A DNA stretch of 64,000 bases. Origin: Corynebacterium sp. HS2168-gen11. GTDB lineage: Bacteria > Actinomycetota > Actinomycetes > Mycobacteriales > Mycobacteriaceae. Both the position numbers and the translations under genes were made by a program. The notes under the pieces were generated by a model. The model was not told where the DNA came from. It made no database searches and saw nothing but the letters and a program-made list of their open reading frames with translations. Location: the NCBI RefSeq assembly GCF_024834075.1, contig NZ_JANUXR010000001.1, positions 186,001 to 250,000 on the forward strand, read 5' to 3'. The first letter of the stretch is position 1; every line of letters begins with the position of its first letter. Shown here piece by piece: positions 1 through 9,459 of this stretch.

Positions 1-1
1 C

Positions 2-913
2 TTGCATGAATTAGCAGAAAAGAAGGGCAATGGCGGCAAGTTCTTGGTCTATAACTCTGCGCTGACTGAGTACGCTGGCATGGGCTTTGAATACGGCTAT
101 TCTGTGGGTAACCCGGATGCAGTGGTGGCATGGGAAGCACAGTTCGGTGACTTCGCGAACGGTGCCCAAACGATTATTGATGAGTACGTCTCTTCCGGTG
201 AAACCAAGTGGGGCCAGACATCTTCAGTAATCTTGCTCTTGCCACACGGCTACGAAGGCCAAGGCCCAGACCACTCCTCTGCTCGTATCGAGCGCTACCT
301 GCAGCTATGTGCTGAAGGTACGATGACCGTGGCACAGCCTTCTACCCCAGCAAACTACTTCCACTTGCTGCGTCGTCACGCATTGGGCAACTTGAAGCGC
401 CCATTGGTGGTCTTCACGCCAAAGTCAATGCTGCGTATGAAAGCTGCCACCTCCAGCGTGGAAGACTTCACTGAGACCAAGAAGTTCCAGGCTGTGATCA
501 ATGATCCACGCTTCGTCAACCGTGATGGCGCGATCATTGGTGATGTGAATAAGGTCAAGAAGATCATGCTGGTCTCTGGCAAGCTGTACTACGAATTGGC
601 AAAGCGAGCAGAAAAAGATAGCCGCGACGATGTTGCAATCGTGCGTATCGAAATGCTGCACCCAATTCCATTCAACCGCTTGCGCGAAACCTTCAGCATG
701 TATCCAAACGCAGAAGAAATTCGTTTCTGCCAGGATGAGCCAGCAAACCAAGGTCCATGGCCATTCCTGAATGAACATCTGCGTGAGTTGATCCCGAACC
801 TGCTGCCATTCAAGCGCATCTCGCGTCGTGCACAGGCTTCCACCGCAACTGGTTTGTCAAAGGTACACGCTGTCGAGCAAGAAGCACTGCTCAACGAAGC
901 ATTCGCTGACTAA
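2..913 (+). CDS. odhA: 2-oxoglutarate dehydrogenase OdhA, C-terminal part (5' truncated by window edge)
   Basis: This is the C-terminal ~303 residues of the thiamine-diphosphate E1 component of the 2-oxoglutarate dehydrogenase complex (TCA cycle, cytoplasm). Visible E1 signatures are [33 protein letters not shown] and [16 protein letters not shown], followed by the FTPKSMLR segment and the C-terminal transketolase-like domain ending in LLNEAFAD. The frame is open to the left edge, so the true start lies outside. In Corynebacteriales this E1 is normally fused to an E2-type acyltransferase domain, but that part is not in the window. A strong hairpin terminator follows the stop. Confidence 0.96.
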   Translation: MHELAEKKGNGGKFLVYNSALTEYAGMGFEYGYSVGNPDAVVAWEAQFGDFANGAQTIIDEYVSSGETKWGQTSSVILLLPHGYEGQGPDHSSARIERYLQLCAEGTMTVAQPSTPANYFHLLRRHALGNLKRPLVVFTPKSMLRMKAATSSVEDFTETKKFQAVINDPRFVNRDGAIIGDVNKVKKIMLVSGKLYYELAKRAEKDSRDDVAIVRIEMLHPIPFNRLRETFSMYPNAEEIRFCQDEPANQGPWPFLNEHLRELIPNLLPFKRISRRAQASTATGLSKVHAVEQEALLNEAFAD

Positions 914-925
914 TCTTGCATAAAC

Positions 926-975
926 AAACGCTGGTTATCATTGCTATTTCAGTAGTGATAACCAGCGTTTATGTA
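926..975 (+). terminator. Terminator after odhA
   Basis: A perfect 15-bp inverted repeat (left arm 926-940, right arm 956-970) starts 12 bases after the odhA stop. The stem ends with AAA/TTT, so it can work in both directions. The remaining bases to 1150 hold no gene I can recognise. Confidence 0.85.
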
Positions 976-1150
976 TATTCACGTGCCATATCTATCCAAA
1001 GCTTATGAATATGTGCCAGTGCACGAATTTTCCGGTATATCTTGACGTGCACACGACTCGGCAGCGTCGCAAAGCATGCATGATCTTTGATTGAGTGTTG
1101 AGCGTGCACCTACACTAATCTGACTTACACGTGCAGTATGGGATGAATCG

Positions 1151-1834
1151 TTAAAACTCTAGACCTTGAGCATCTAAGAACTTAGCGACGACTTCGCGCG
1201 CAGAGCCGTTTTTTAATTGTGCGACCATCGCATCAAGGCGCTCATTCGTAATTGCACCAGAAATGATATTTAACACATTTCGTTCGTCACGATCGAGCAC
1301 AGAAGTTTGATACAGCGGCAAAATATGCTCTGGAAGTTGTGTGTTCGAATCATGACAGCCAATGGCATTCGATGGATCTGCGGCATTGAGATGATCAGAT
1401 AATTGCGCCATCACTGCTGCATAGAGTTCTTCACGCTGCTGATGAAAATCGGCATGCTCGCGTTCAAATTTCGCAACTAGCTCGGCTGCTGCAGGTCGGT
1501 TTAATTCCTCCAATAATGAACCGGTACATACAATTGCAACATTCGCATCAGCTTCTAAAAAACGAAATCGCGAACTTGTGCTACCAACAGCTTCCAACGA
1601 AAGAGAAACTTGGCGTCCGTGGCGTTCAAGTCCTTGGCGATACAATTCACCGAGGATTAAATGTTTATCTTGATCCGATTCAACAGTGACTAAGATGATG
1701 CGTGATTCATCAGGACGTTGACTACGTTGCGGTTCAAACACTTCAAGGTAACGACCGTCCACAGCAGCTGCAATGACGAACGTACACATCGCAAGACCGA
1801 GACCAGAAAGTACCCCCCGTGGCAGTTTCATCAC
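1151..1834 (-). CDS. Secreted/membrane-anchored OpuAC-like (glycine betaine-binding fold) orphan protein
   Basis: A 227-residue protein with an N-terminal hydrophobic segment (about residues 8-26, GLGLAMCTFVIAAAV) that could be a signal peptide or anchor. The mature part resembles the substrate-binding domain of quaternary-amine ABC transporters. LILGELYRQGLERHG near residue 60 matches the family's typical first helix, a G-S-T step follows the second strand, and the C-terminus LNIISGAITNERLDAMVAQ...AREVVAKFLDAQGL matches the usual closing helices. It is shorter than the usual ~300 residues, and no permease or ATPase lies nearby. A direct transport role is therefore doubtful, and it may be a sensor or accessory binding protein. 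The start may be either of two tandem ATGs. Confidence 0.6.
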   Translation of the reverse strand: MMKLPRGVLSGLGLAMCTFVIAAAVDGRYLEVFEPQRSQRPDESRIILVTVESDQDKHLILGELYRQGLERHGRQVSLSLEAVGSTSSRFRFLEADANVAIVCTGSLLEELNRPAAAELVAKFEREHADFHQQREELYAAVMAQLSDHLNAADPSNAIGCHDSNTQLPEHILPLYQTSVLDRDERNVLNIISGAITNERLDAMVAQLKNGSAREVVAKFLDAQGLEF

Positions 1835-1890
1835 TGTATTCGTCTCCTTGAACGATTCAATCTTTTAGCTTTTACCCTAGCGAACTTTAC

Positions 1891-2376
1891 TTATACGCGT
1901 TGGACAAACGCCTCAAGTATTTCACGACCTTTACGAGCCTGGCTGCTTTCACAAATAATTTCATATCGTTGTGCAACTAACGCAGTTTCAGTAACAAACA
2001 TTGGCTTCTGCCCGTGCACAACATAACGGATCGCAGAAACACACATCAATGCAATGATGCCGCCGCCAATACCAATGAGCATCGAGAAGAACCATTCTTC
2101 TTGAAGAATTGAAAGGCCTATTCCCGCTATCGCACCAATAGCAGCACCTGTGAGTGCAGCCGACACAAGAATGCTCAACCAGTTCAGCTTGCCGAGTATA
2201 CGATGTACTTCCATTAAATCCAGACCAACGATGCTTACCATGGTGACATCGAAGCCATGTTCGTCCAAGTACTGCACTGCTTGTTGCGCAGTCTCGTAAT
2301 GCTCAAATGTACCGATCGGCCAACCGTGAGGTTTCACCTTCTCAGTGGTTGGATTGGAATGGAAAAGTTCTGCCAT
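1891..2376 (-). CDS. General stress protein 17M-like (YflT-type) membrane protein
   Basis: About 161 residues. The N-terminal part (WPIGTFEHYETAQQAVQYLDEHGFDVTMVSIVG) matches the domain of general stress protein 17M/YflT, a ferredoxin-like fold of unknown activity. Two membrane helices follow (about residues 66-120), the second glycine-rich, then a short C-terminal cytoplasmic domain. I chose the ATG at 2376 rather than an upstream one at 2409 because an AGGGACAG ribosome site precedes it at good spacing. It runs opposite to the MgtE-N gene, with a shared ~80-bp upstream region. The function is unknown. Confidence 0.7.
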   Translation of the reverse strand: MAELFHSNPTTEKVKPHGWPIGTFEHYETAQQAVQYLDEHGFDVTMVSIVGLDLMEVHRILGKLNWLSILVSAALTGAAIGAIAGIGLSILQEEWFFSMLIGIGGGIIALMCVSAIRYVVHGQKPMFVTETALVAQRYEIICESSQARKGREILEAFVQRV

Positions 2377-2459
2377 AGTGATCTGTCCCTTAATCTTGTG
2401 CGACGTCACAGTTTATCTTAGTTCACGTTCCCTGACGAAATACGACTACACTAGGGGCC

Positions 2460-3764
2460 ATGAGTGATGTAACCCGCGTATATGCCGGTCGTTTATCAGG
2501 CATGGTCGTTCGTGGCCCTGAAACTGATGCTATTGGCCGCGTTCGTGATGTTGTCGTGAATGTGCGTCCGAATGGGCATACTTCGCGAGTCCTTGGTCTT
2601 GTCGTAGAAATGACAAACAAGCGTCGTATTTTCTTACCGATGTTACGTGTTGGATCCATTGATCCTCATGAAATTATGCTGGTCTCTGGGTCTGTTTCGT
2701 TGCGCGGTTACAAACCACGCACGGGTGAGGTTGCAATTTTAGGTGATCTCGTTGGTTCATCAGTACATATCGATGATCCTGAATTGCCTCGTTTGCATGC
2801 GAAGCCAGTCGAAATCGCCGATATTGAATTAGAACGCACCCGTACTCGCGATTGGGCGATTTCTGCAGTTGCGGTGTTAGAAACTCGTGGAACATTTTCG
2901 CGGCGATCCGAAGTCTTTATTGTGCCTTGGAAACATGTTCATGGCATTACAGCCGCTGGTGTTGGTATGTCGGATGCTGCTGCTGAATTGATTGCGGAGT
3001 TTGAAGACATGCGTCCGGCAGACGTTGCCTCAGCGCTATATGAGCTGCCAGAAACGCAGCGTGTCACGGTCGCCTCAGAATTTGATGATGAGCGCTTGGC
3101 CGACGTGCTGCAAGAAATGAGTGAAGATCGTCAGGCTGAACTGATTGAAACCTTAGATATTGAACGAGCTGCAGACGTTTTGGAAGAAATGGATCCCGAT
3201 GATGCAGCAGACCTCTTGTCTGAGTTAGATCACCAAAAAGCTGACGTGTTATTGGAATTGATGGACCCAGAAGAGTCTGCACCTGTGCGTCGCTTGATGA
3301 GTTTTAACCCTGATACTGTCGGTGCATTGATGACACCGGAGCCATTAATTCTTACGCCGCAAACGACTGTGGCTGAAGCACTTGCACAAGCATGTAATCC
3401 TGATTTGCCAACATCGTTGGCTTCAATTGTGTTCGTGGTTCGCCCGCCAACTGCAACGCCAACGGGTAAATATTTGGGATCCGTGCATCTCCAGCGTCTT
3501 TTGCGTGAGCCACCTTCGACATTAGTCTCGGGTATCCTTGATCCGGATTTACCTCCATTATATGCCGACGATAGTCAAGAAACTGCAGCTCGTTACTTTG
3601 CAACCTATAACTTGGTGTGCGGGCCAGTTATTGATAATGATCAGCACTTGCTTGGTGCGGTCGCCGTAGACGACTTGCTTGATCACCTCTTACCGGATGA
3701 TTGGCGCGATACGGGTATCCGCCCTGAGAATGACCCAGAAGAAGGAGGCGTAACCCATGAGTGA
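2460..3764 (+). CDS. PRC-barrel/MgtE N-domain/CBS protein lacking the MgtE membrane channel
   Basis: A 434-residue cytoplasmic protein. Residues ~1-165 form two PRC-barrel-like segments (LSGMVVRGPETDAIGRV..). Residues ~175-285 are the acidic helical MgtE intracellular N domain, with repeated DERLADVLQEM / AADVLEEMDPDDAADLL units. Residues ~290-420 are a CBS pair starting VGALMTPEPL. The C-terminal TM channel domain of true MgtE magnesium transporters is absent, so this is the sensor half without the pore. The gene overlaps the next one by 8 bases, suggesting that the DUF1003 membrane protein is its partner. A role in Mg2+ sensing is an inference from the domains. Confidence 0.85.
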   Translation: MSDVTRVYAGRLSGMVVRGPETDAIGRVRDVVVNVRPNGHTSRVLGLVVEMTNKRRIFLPMLRVGSIDPHEIMLVSGSVSLRGYKPRTGEVAILGDLVGSSVHIDDPELPRLHAKPVEIADIELERTRTRDWAISAVAVLETRGTFSRRSEVFIVPWKHVHGITAAGVGMSDAAAELIAEFEDMRPADVASALYELPETQRVTVASEFDDERLADVLQEMSEDRQAELIETLDIERAADVLEEMDPDDAADLLSELDHQKADVLLELMDPEESAPVRRLMSFNPDTVGALMTPEPLILTPQTTVAEALAQACNPDLPTSLASIVFVVRPPTATPTGKYLGSVHLQRLLREPPSTLVSGILDPDLPPLYADDSQETAARYFATYNLVCGPVIDNDQHLLGAVAVDDLLDHLLPDDWRDTGIRPENDPEEGGVTHE

Positions 3765-4347
3765 TCTGGACACCCCTCGTTTGCTGGGTAAGCGAACATT
3801 TTTAAAATTTGACGACGATACGGTAGGCGCCTATGCCGAACGCGTCGCTCGTTTTTTCGGTACAGGCCGCTATTTGATGTGGCAAACAGTGTTCGTTGCC
3901 ATTTGGATTGCGCTGAATCTAAGTGTGTTTTGGTGGCGATGGGATCCATATCCATTCATCTTGCTGAACTTGGCGTTTTCCACTCAGGCAGCATACGCAG
4001 CACCACTCATTTTGTTAGCACAGAATCGCCAAGAAGATCGCGACCGTATCACCATTAATGAGGATCGTCGTCGTGCCTTTGAGACGAAAGCAAATACGGA
4101 ATATATCACGCGCGAATTAGCAGGTTTGCGTTTAGCTATGGGTGAATTGGTTACCCGCGACTATTTACGCCATGAGCTTGAAGATTTGCACACTATGTTA
4201 GAAAGAATTGAAGCCAAGCTCGATGAAGAAGTTGCGGAGCGTACCGCGTATCGTCACCATATTGGCGATAATGATGCTGCAGAAGATCTTTCTGATCCAA
4301 TTTTAGGGCGCAACACGAAACACATCGACCACAATCGTAAGAAATAA
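3757..4347 (+). CDS. DUF1003 family membrane protein
   Basis: A 196-residue membrane protein with two TM helices near residues 45-100 (VFVAIWIALNLSVFWW and YPFILLNLAFSTQAAYAAPLI) flanked by the conserved NRQEDRDR motif of DUF1003. The C-terminus is a charged, probably coiled-coil tail. It is translationally coupled to the MgtE-N/CBS gene, which it overlaps by 8 bases, and an AAGGAGG ribosome site lies inside the upstream gene. This neighbour pair suggests a membrane complex related to divalent metal or membrane-stress sensing. No biochemical function can be read from the sequence. Confidence 0.88.
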   Translation: MSDLDTPRLLGKRTFLKFDDDTVGAYAERVARFFGTGRYLMWQTVFVAIWIALNLSVFWWRWDPYPFILLNLAFSTQAAYAAPLILLAQNRQEDRDRITINEDRRRAFETKANTEYITRELAGLRLAMGELVTRDYLRHELEDLHTMLERIEAKLDEEVAERTAYRHHIGDNDAAEDLSDPILGRNTKHIDHNRKK

Positions 4348-4363
4348 GCGAGTATTTCCACGC

Positions 4364-5494
4364 ATGACAACTATTACAGAACAAGACGTCCGCCAGGCAC
4401 TCTCACGAGTTGAAGATCCAGAAATTGGCAAACCATTAACCGAACTCGGCATGGTGAAAGCCATTGATATTCACGATAATAATGTTGCTGTCGTGCTGTA
4501 TTTAACAATCGCTGGCTGCCCGATGAAAAATACGCTTACCGAGAACGCGCATGCTGCTGTCGCAGAGATTCCTGGTGTCGGTGAAGTCACGGTCACTACT
4601 GACGTCATGAGTGATCAGCAACGTCGTGAGCTACGGCAATCCTTGCGCGGTGATATGACAGAGCCGGTGATTCCTTTTACTGAACCTGGAAACACCACCC
4701 GCATTTTTGCAGTGTCGTCCGGTAAAGGTGGCGTGGGTAAATCTTCAATGACGGTTAATCTTGCCGTGTCGTTCGCAGCACGCGGATTAAAAGTTGGCAT
4801 CTTGGATGCGGATATCTACGGCCATTCAATTCCTGGCATGCTTGGGAATCAAGAGCGTCCTCATGCAATCGACGATATGATCATGCCTCCTGTTGCCCAC
4901 GGCGTAAAACTCATTTCAATTGCGCACTTTGTTGAAGGCAATGCTCCAGTGGTCTGGCGTGGCCCAATGCTCCACCGCGCAATTCAGCAATTCTTAGGTG
5001 ATGTATTCTGGGGCGATCTTGATATTTTGCTGCTTGATTTGCCACCTGGAACTGGTGATATTGCAATTTCGGTTGCCCAATTATTGCCGCACGCTGAAAT
5101 CCTGATTGTCACAACGCCGCAAGCTGCCGCTGCTGAGGTAGCAGAACGCGCTGGTACCATTTCCTTGCAAACGCAACAGCCGGTTGCTGGTGTAATTGAA
5201 AATATGGGAGCTATGGTGCTACCTGATGGCACACTCCTGGATGTTTTTGGTTCAGGTGGTGGCGAGGCTGTTGCAAAACGTATTAGCACCCTCACTGGCG
5301 CACAAGTCCGTGTATTAGGCAGTGTTCCACTTGATCCGCAATTACGGGAAGGCGGCGATACTGGTGTTCCAATTAGCGTTGCACATCCAGAATCGCCAAC
5401 TGCACAAGCAATTAGCGCAATTGTCGATCAACTTATTGTTCGCAAAGATTCACTCGCAGGACGCCCACTTGGTCTGGGTGTGCAATCGCACTAG
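4364..5494 (+). CDS. mrp: Mrp/ApbC family iron-sulfur cluster carrier ATPase
   Basis: A 376-residue cytoplasmic P-loop protein. Residues 1-85 are a MIP18/DUF59 domain (VRQALSRVEDPEIGKPL). The deviant Walker A is SSGKGGVGKSSM at about residue 120, and DLPPGTGD is the later nucleotide-binding motif. The family assembles and carries Fe-S clusters. The C-terminal CxxC present in proteobacterial Mrp is missing here (GVIENMGAMVLPDGTLLDVFG has no cysteine), as I recall for actinobacterial members, so cluster ligation, if any, must differ. The gene ends before a bidirectional terminator shared with tatB. Confidence 0.92.
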   Translation: MTTITEQDVRQALSRVEDPEIGKPLTELGMVKAIDIHDNNVAVVLYLTIAGCPMKNTLTENAHAAVAEIPGVGEVTVTTDVMSDQQRRELRQSLRGDMTEPVIPFTEPGNTTRIFAVSSGKGGVGKSSMTVNLAVSFAARGLKVGILDADIYGHSIPGMLGNQERPHAIDDMIMPPVAHGVKLISIAHFVEGNAPVVWRGPMLHRAIQQFLGDVFWGDLDILLLDLPPGTGDIAISVAQLLPHAEILIVTTPQAAAAEVAERAGTISLQTQQPVAGVIENMGAMVLPDGTLLDVFGSGGGEAVAKRISTLTGAQVRVLGSVPLDPQLREGGDTGVPISVAHPESPTAQAISAIVDQLIVRKDSLAGRPLGLGVQSH

Positions 5495-5575
5495 CTCCTC
5501 GCTAAGATGACCGGCAACACCTGCAACACAGCAGCACCTGCGACCCATAAACTGCAGTGCTAGCCAGCTCATATA

Positions 5576-5626
5576 ACGTATAAGCTCCTTACAGTAAAGA
5601 AACTGCAAGGAGCTTATACGTTTTTC
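5576..5626. terminator. Bidirectional terminator between mrp and tatB
   Basis: A 15-bp inverted repeat (arms 5576-5590 and 5607-5621) with a T-run on the plus side. It lies between the convergent mrp and tatB genes. Confidence 0.85.
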
Positions 5627-5628
5627 AA

Positions 5629-6129
5629 TTAAGCAATATCTTCCCAGCTAAAATTACGGTTTTGCGGTCCCGCTGGCGGTAATTGTGGAGACGCTGGTTG
5701 CGTCGCTTGCGCAGATGACGACGCTGGTCGTTGTACCTGTGGTTGCGGTCGTGGTTGTGATTGAGTCTCTGGACCAAGCAATTGTGGCTTGCCGCTTAAG
5801 CCTGTCTCTAAATCTTCTCGACTCAATAGCTTCTTTGGATCAAGCGCATTCACGGTTTCCTCATCACCATCAAAGAGCACCTTGGTGATCGCGCCTTTTG
5901 GCCCCATGCGTTGAATAGTACGGATTTGATCCAGTGGCTGCCGGAAGTCTTCAAATTCAGAAACGAAATCGCCATTGAGTTCTTTTTTAGCATTATTGAT
6001 AGCACGTCGAGCCGCATAGATTGCTGCACGTACATCTTCAATGACTCCTGGAAGTCGTTCTGGACCGATTACGATAAGGGCAATGACTAAGATCATGAAG
6101 ATCTCTACCCAACCAACGCTATTAAACAC
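5629..6129 (-). CDS. tatB: Sec-independent (Tat) protein translocase subunit TatB
   Basis: A 166-residue protein with the classic TatB layout. One N-terminal TM helix (VEIFMILVIALIVIGPERLPG) ends in the conserved ERLPG hinge. An amphipathic helix follows (DVRAAIYAARRAINNAKKEL), then an extended Pro/Gln/Ser-rich tail (about residues 115-160). It acts with TatA/TatC to export folded proteins. I set the start at the GTG at 6129, because the family begins with VFNSVGW; longer forms add an unrelated segment. It is the third gene of the sigE-anti-sigma-tatB block, 14 bases after the anti-sigma stop. Confidence 0.9.
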   Translation of the reverse strand: MFNSVGWVEIFMILVIALIVIGPERLPGVIEDVRAAIYAARRAINNAKKELNGDFVSEFEDFRQPLDQIRTIQRMGPKGAITKVLFDGDEETVNALDPKKLLSREDLETGLSGKPQLLGPETQSQPRPQPQVQRPASSSAQATQPASPQLPPAGPQNRNFSWEDIA

Positions 6130-6143
6130 AATCTCAACCTTAC

Positions 6144-6506
6144 CTAAGGGTGTAGGTTTCCACGGAACTTTGCAAGAAATGAGTCTCGTTGACCAGGCTG
6201 TTCGGCAACGTGACAAGCTGCATCTTCAGCAAGAACTTGCAGCTTTGCAATCAATTCAGAACTTGCATGCATGTTTTTGCAACCAGAACGGAGACGCTGC
6301 GAGGCACGCATTTGTTTTTTCACTTCCGTGCAGCATTCAACGCATCGCTCAAAATGCATCCGCGCGCGGCGAGCGGCAGCAGCTGAAAGTTCATTATCAA
6401 CATACGCTGCAATAGCTTCTGGGTTCAGATGGTCCACGACAGTAAACTTTTGTACCGCCTGGCGAACTTTAGAGCTATATGGAGCTATCTTCGCTTCGTA
6501 ATGCAC
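6144..6506 (-). CDS. cseE: Anti-sigma factor of SigE (zinc-finger type)
   Basis: A 120-residue soluble protein with a ZAS-type signature: AAYVDNELSA, then H-x3-C-x2-C (HFERCVEC) at about residues 51-57. This is the domain that holds ECF sigma factors inactive. It lies directly downstream of sigE and upstream of tatB, the usual corynebacterial order. A CxxC-type zinc site may respond to oxidative or surface stress (known for the family, inferred here). The symbol follows C. glutamicum usage; RseA would be the mycobacterial equivalent. Confidence 0.82.
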   Translation of the reverse strand: MHYEAKIAPYSSKVRQAVQKFTVVDHLNPEAIAAYVDNELSAAAARRARMHFERCVECCTEVKKQMRASQRLRSGCKNMHASSELIAKLQVLAEDAACHVAEQPGQRDSFLAKFRGNLHP

Positions 6507-6732
6507 AACGCCTCCTTTAACGCTCAGTCCTGATCCTCATTTTAAAGCAGTTTGCGAGTCGAGGTGAGAATATTTGCATGTTCACCCTTAATCTTACCGA
6601 AACACTGCTGCAATCTCTCAGTGAGCAGCATCTCTTTTATACTGCTGATACACTGTCATCTCGTAATATCAATCTCTTTTTCGCGCGACGACATCGCCGA
6701 ACGCGTGATCGTTGCATATTACGATCACGCAA

Positions 6733-7335
6733 CTAGGAACGAATCAACAACTGAGCTTCTTCATCAACTGCAGCTCGTTCTTCCAAACTCACCCGCAGTT
6801 GGGATCGCCCACGGTGAATACGCGAGCGTACAGTGCCCATCTTTACGCCTAAGGTTTCAGCAATTTCGTCGTAGCTCATTCCAACAACGTCACACAAAAC
6901 AACTGCAACACGAAACTCAGGGGCAAGCTCATCAAGTGCATCTTGTAAAGCTGGATCGAGGTGAGAGACACTATAGGCTTGTTCTGGGCCAATGGTAGTC
7001 GCTGGCACACGCTCATAGTCTTCCGGCAGTGATTCCATATAAATTTTGGAACGATGCCGCACCATGTCTAAAAAGAGATTCGTGGTAATACGATGCAACC
7101 AGCCTTCAAAAGTGCCTGGTTTATAGTTTTTTACCGAACGAAATACTCGCATGAAGGTTTCTTGCGTTAAATCTTCTGCATCATGTTCGTTACCACTGAG
7201 GCGATACGCCAAGCGATACACACCGTCAGCGTGTTGTTTGACAAGTTCACCCCACGGCGGCATTTCACCGGTACCGGCATCAAATGCAGCAGTACCAGCT
7301 AAGGTCTCAGATTGAGGGGAAACTTTAGAAGCCAT
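6733..7335 (-). CDS. sigE: ECF RNA polymerase sigma factor SigE
   Basis: A 200-residue ECF sigma factor. Region 2 is at ~30-95 ([26 protein letters not shown]) and region 4 at ~130-185 (LPEFRVA-type, then [29 protein letters not shown], the helix-turn-helix that reads the -35). The following gene encodes its zinc-finger anti-sigma factor. The 226-bp gap between the two is long enough to carry a separate promoter for the anti-sigma factor and tatB. The known role in corynebacteria is the cell-surface stress response. Confidence 0.93.
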   Translation of the reverse strand: MASKVSPQSETLAGTAAFDAGTGEMPPWGELVKQHADGVYRLAYRLSGNEHDAEDLTQETFMRVFRSVKNYKPGTFEGWLHRITTNLFLDMVRHRSKIYMESLPEDYERVPATTIGPEQAYSVSHLDPALQDALDELAPEFRVAVVLCDVVGMSYDEIAETLGVKMGTVRSRIHRGRSQLRVSLEERAAVDEEAQLLIRS

Positions 7336-7486
7336 GTCTTCTATGGTGCCTTATCAAGCTCATGAATAGCAATTAGGAAGCTGTGAATTTACTGTCAATA
7401 CTGACTATTTCACAACTTTTTTGTATCATCTTCCCCACCAGTCACAACATTGATTGTCATTCCACCGCAAATGCGCGGAACACTTT

Positions 7487-7498
7487 ATGCTAGAACCG
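7487..7498 (+). promoter_or_regulatory. Probable -10 element for a leaderless O-methyltransferase mRNA
   Basis: TATGCTAGAACC immediately precedes the GTG start. The identical 12-mer precedes the start of the solute-binding lipoprotein gene at 23459 on the other strand, also with start-proximal spacing. Confidence 0.45.
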
Positions 7499-8127
7499 TG
7501 ACCGAAGAATTGCGTACCTACATCGAACAAACCTCAAGCCAACATCCCGCTTTTGCACAAGCACTTGAGGATGCCCACGAGTTCGGCCTGACTATTCCAG
7601 ACACCATGACAGGCGAACTCCTTTCAACGCTCACAGCAGCAGCTCATGCGCGCAGCGCAATTATAGTCACTCCAGCTGCTAGCATCGTTGGCTTATATAT
7701 CCTCAAAGGCCTGCAAGATTCTGGCACCTTGACCTGCGTAGACCAAGAACCGGAATATCATAAGCGTGCCAAAGATGCCTTCCGCGCTGCAGGTTACTCC
7801 TTGACAAATATTCGCTTCTTACCATCACCGCCACTGACAGTTATGAAGCGTTTTGCACAAGACTCCTATCAACTCGTCTATGGCGAAGTTCCACCTGTTG
7901 ACATTCAAGCGTTTGTCGACGCAGCCTTGCCACTGCTTTCCGTAGGCGGCTCGATTGTCTTGCCTGACATGCTTTTCGACGGCACCATCGGCGATCACAC
8001 TCGAAAAGATCGTGATTCAGTCGCAGCCCGTGAAGCTGATGAGTATATTCGTAATCTCGAACACGTACTCGTCACCCGCTTGCCATTAGGCGCTGGCATG
8101 GTGGTCATTACTAAATTAGATGCATAA
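7498..8127 (+). CDS. SAM-dependent O-methyltransferase
   Basis: A ~209-residue class I methyltransferase of the O-MT/catechol type. The SAM-binding region is SAIIVTPAASIVGLYILKG...TCVDQEP, and GGSIVLPDMLFDG lies near the active site. It sits divergently from sigE, as in other corynebacteria. The substrate is unknown. I prefer the GTG at 7498 over an upstream start at 7450, because a TATGCT -10 box lies at 7487-7492, only 5 bases before it. The transcript would then be leaderless. Confidence 0.82.
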   Translation: MTEELRTYIEQTSSQHPAFAQALEDAHEFGLTIPDTMTGELLSTLTAAAHARSAIIVTPAASIVGLYILKGLQDSGTLTCVDQEPEYHKRAKDAFRAAGYSLTNIRFLPSPPLTVMKRFAQDSYQLVYGEVPPVDIQAFVDAALPLLSVGGSIVLPDMLFDGTIGDHTRKDRDSVAAREADEYIRNLEHVLVTRLPLGAGMVVITKLDA

Positions 8128-8166
8128 TGCATCAGCAATTATCTTTACTTTAAGACTTCACACAAC

Positions 8167-8221
8167 AGCACACCGTCGCAAAGCCAAAAACTATCCTTGG
8201 CCATGCGACGGTGTGCTTTCT
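8167..8221. terminator. Bidirectional terminator between the methyltransferase and glgC
   Basis: A 14-bp inverted repeat (arms 8167-8180 and 8204-8217) lies between two convergent genes. Confidence 0.8.
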
Positions 8222-8238
8222 CTCAAGTCATAGGTAGA

Positions 8239-9459
8239 TTATGACACCACAGTGTTTTTCCCTACAACTACAACGCCACCTGGGCTAACAGCGAAGCGCT
8301 CTTCGTCGCGCTGACGGTCAACACCAATTAACGTACCGTCATTGACAATCACGTTCTTATCCAAAATGGCGTGGCGAACAACTGCGCCTTTACCAATCCG
8401 AACACCTGGCATTAAGACAGAACCTTCAACCGTTGCACCTTCCTCGACAACCACGTCGGTAGAAAGCACGGAATTGCGCACCGTCGAACCAGAAATAATA
8501 GAGCCTTGCGCCACCATGGAGGATTGCGCAATGCCACCTTGCACAAACTTTGCTGGAGGCAATTCACCAAGATCGGTCGAACGGATGGGCCACTTTTGGT
8601 TATACAGGTTAAAGATTGGAAGCACCGAGATTAAATCCATATGTGCTTCGTAGAAGGCATCGATGGTACCAACGTCACGCCAGTAACCGCGATCACGATC
8701 GGTGGAACCTGGTACGTGGTTATTGGAGAAGTCATACACGTGCGCATCATTCTTCGAAACGAAGTATGGAATGATGTCGCCACCCATATCGTGCGTAGAA
8801 TCTGGATTGACTTCATCAGCCTTTAACGCTTCGATAAGATCCTTCGTGGTAAATACGTAGTTCCCCATTGAAGCATAGGTCATCTCAGGGTCATCCGGGG
8901 TACCTGGTGGATCAGCTGGTTTTTCCAAAAACTCAGTGATGTTGCCATCCTCATCGGATTGAATGCAACCAAATGCGGAAGCTTCAGCGCGCGGAATGCG
9001 AATACCTGCAACAGAAACTGCCTTGCCAGACTTGATATGGTCTTCGACCATTTGCTCTGGATCCATACGGTAGACGTGATCCGCACCAAAAACGATCACA
9101 TAGTCAGGATTCTCATCGTAGATCAAGTTCAAAGACTGCAAAATCGCATCTGCAGAGCCAAGATACCAGTGCTTACCAAGACGCTGCTGGGCAGGCACCG
9201 AAGCAATATACTGAGCCGTTGGGCCCGAGAATTGCCATGCTTGGGAAATATGACGGTCCAGGGAATGCGATTTGTACTGGGTTAGCACGCAAATCTTCAT
9301 ATACCCTGCGTTGACCAGATTCGATAACACGAAGTCGATCAAGCGGTAGGTACCGCCAAATGGAACAGCAGGTTTAGCTCGATCTTCAGTAAGCGGGAAC
9401 AAACGCTTACCTTCACCACCTGCTAGGACAATTGCTAAAACGTTATTTTGATTCCTCAC
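8239..9459 (-). CDS. glgC: Glucose-1-phosphate adenylyltransferase
   Basis: A 406-residue ADP-glucose pyrophosphorylase, the committed step of glycogen synthesis. The N-terminal nucleotidyltransferase domain begins [18 protein letters not shown]. The glucose-1-phosphate/ADP-glucose region includes [10 protein letters not shown] and [11 protein letters not shown] left-handed beta-helix follows at ~290-390 ([30 protein letters not shown]). I use the GTG at 9459, which has a GAAGGAT ribosome site. The upstream ATG at 9759 would overlap glgA and add unrelated sequence. It is divergent from glgA across a ~100-bp shared control region. Confidence 0.95.
   Translation of the reverse strand: MRNQNNVLAIVLAGGEGKRLFPLTEDRAKPAVPFGGTYRLIDFVLSNLVNAGYMKICVLTQYKSHSLDRHISQAWQFSGPTAQYIASVPAQQRLGKHWYLGSADAILQSLNLIYDENPDYVIVFGADHVYRMDPEQMVEDHIKSGKAVSVAGIRIPRAEASAFGCIQSDEDGNITEFLEKPADPPGTPDDPEMTYASMGNYVFTTKDLIEALKADEVNPDSTHDMGGDIIPYFVSKNDAHVYDFSNNHVPGSTDRDRGYWRDVGTIDAFYEAHMDLISVLPIFNLYNQKWPIRSTDLGELPPAKFVQGGIAQSSMVAQGSIISGSTVRNSVLSTDVVVEEGATVEGSVLMPGVRIGKGAVVRHAILDKNVIVNDGTLIGVDRQRDEERFAVSPGGVVVVGKNTVVS

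Noticed and set aside
6552..6998. 148-codon plus-strand open frame
   Set aside because: It lies antisense to sigE and is a shadow of its codon structure.
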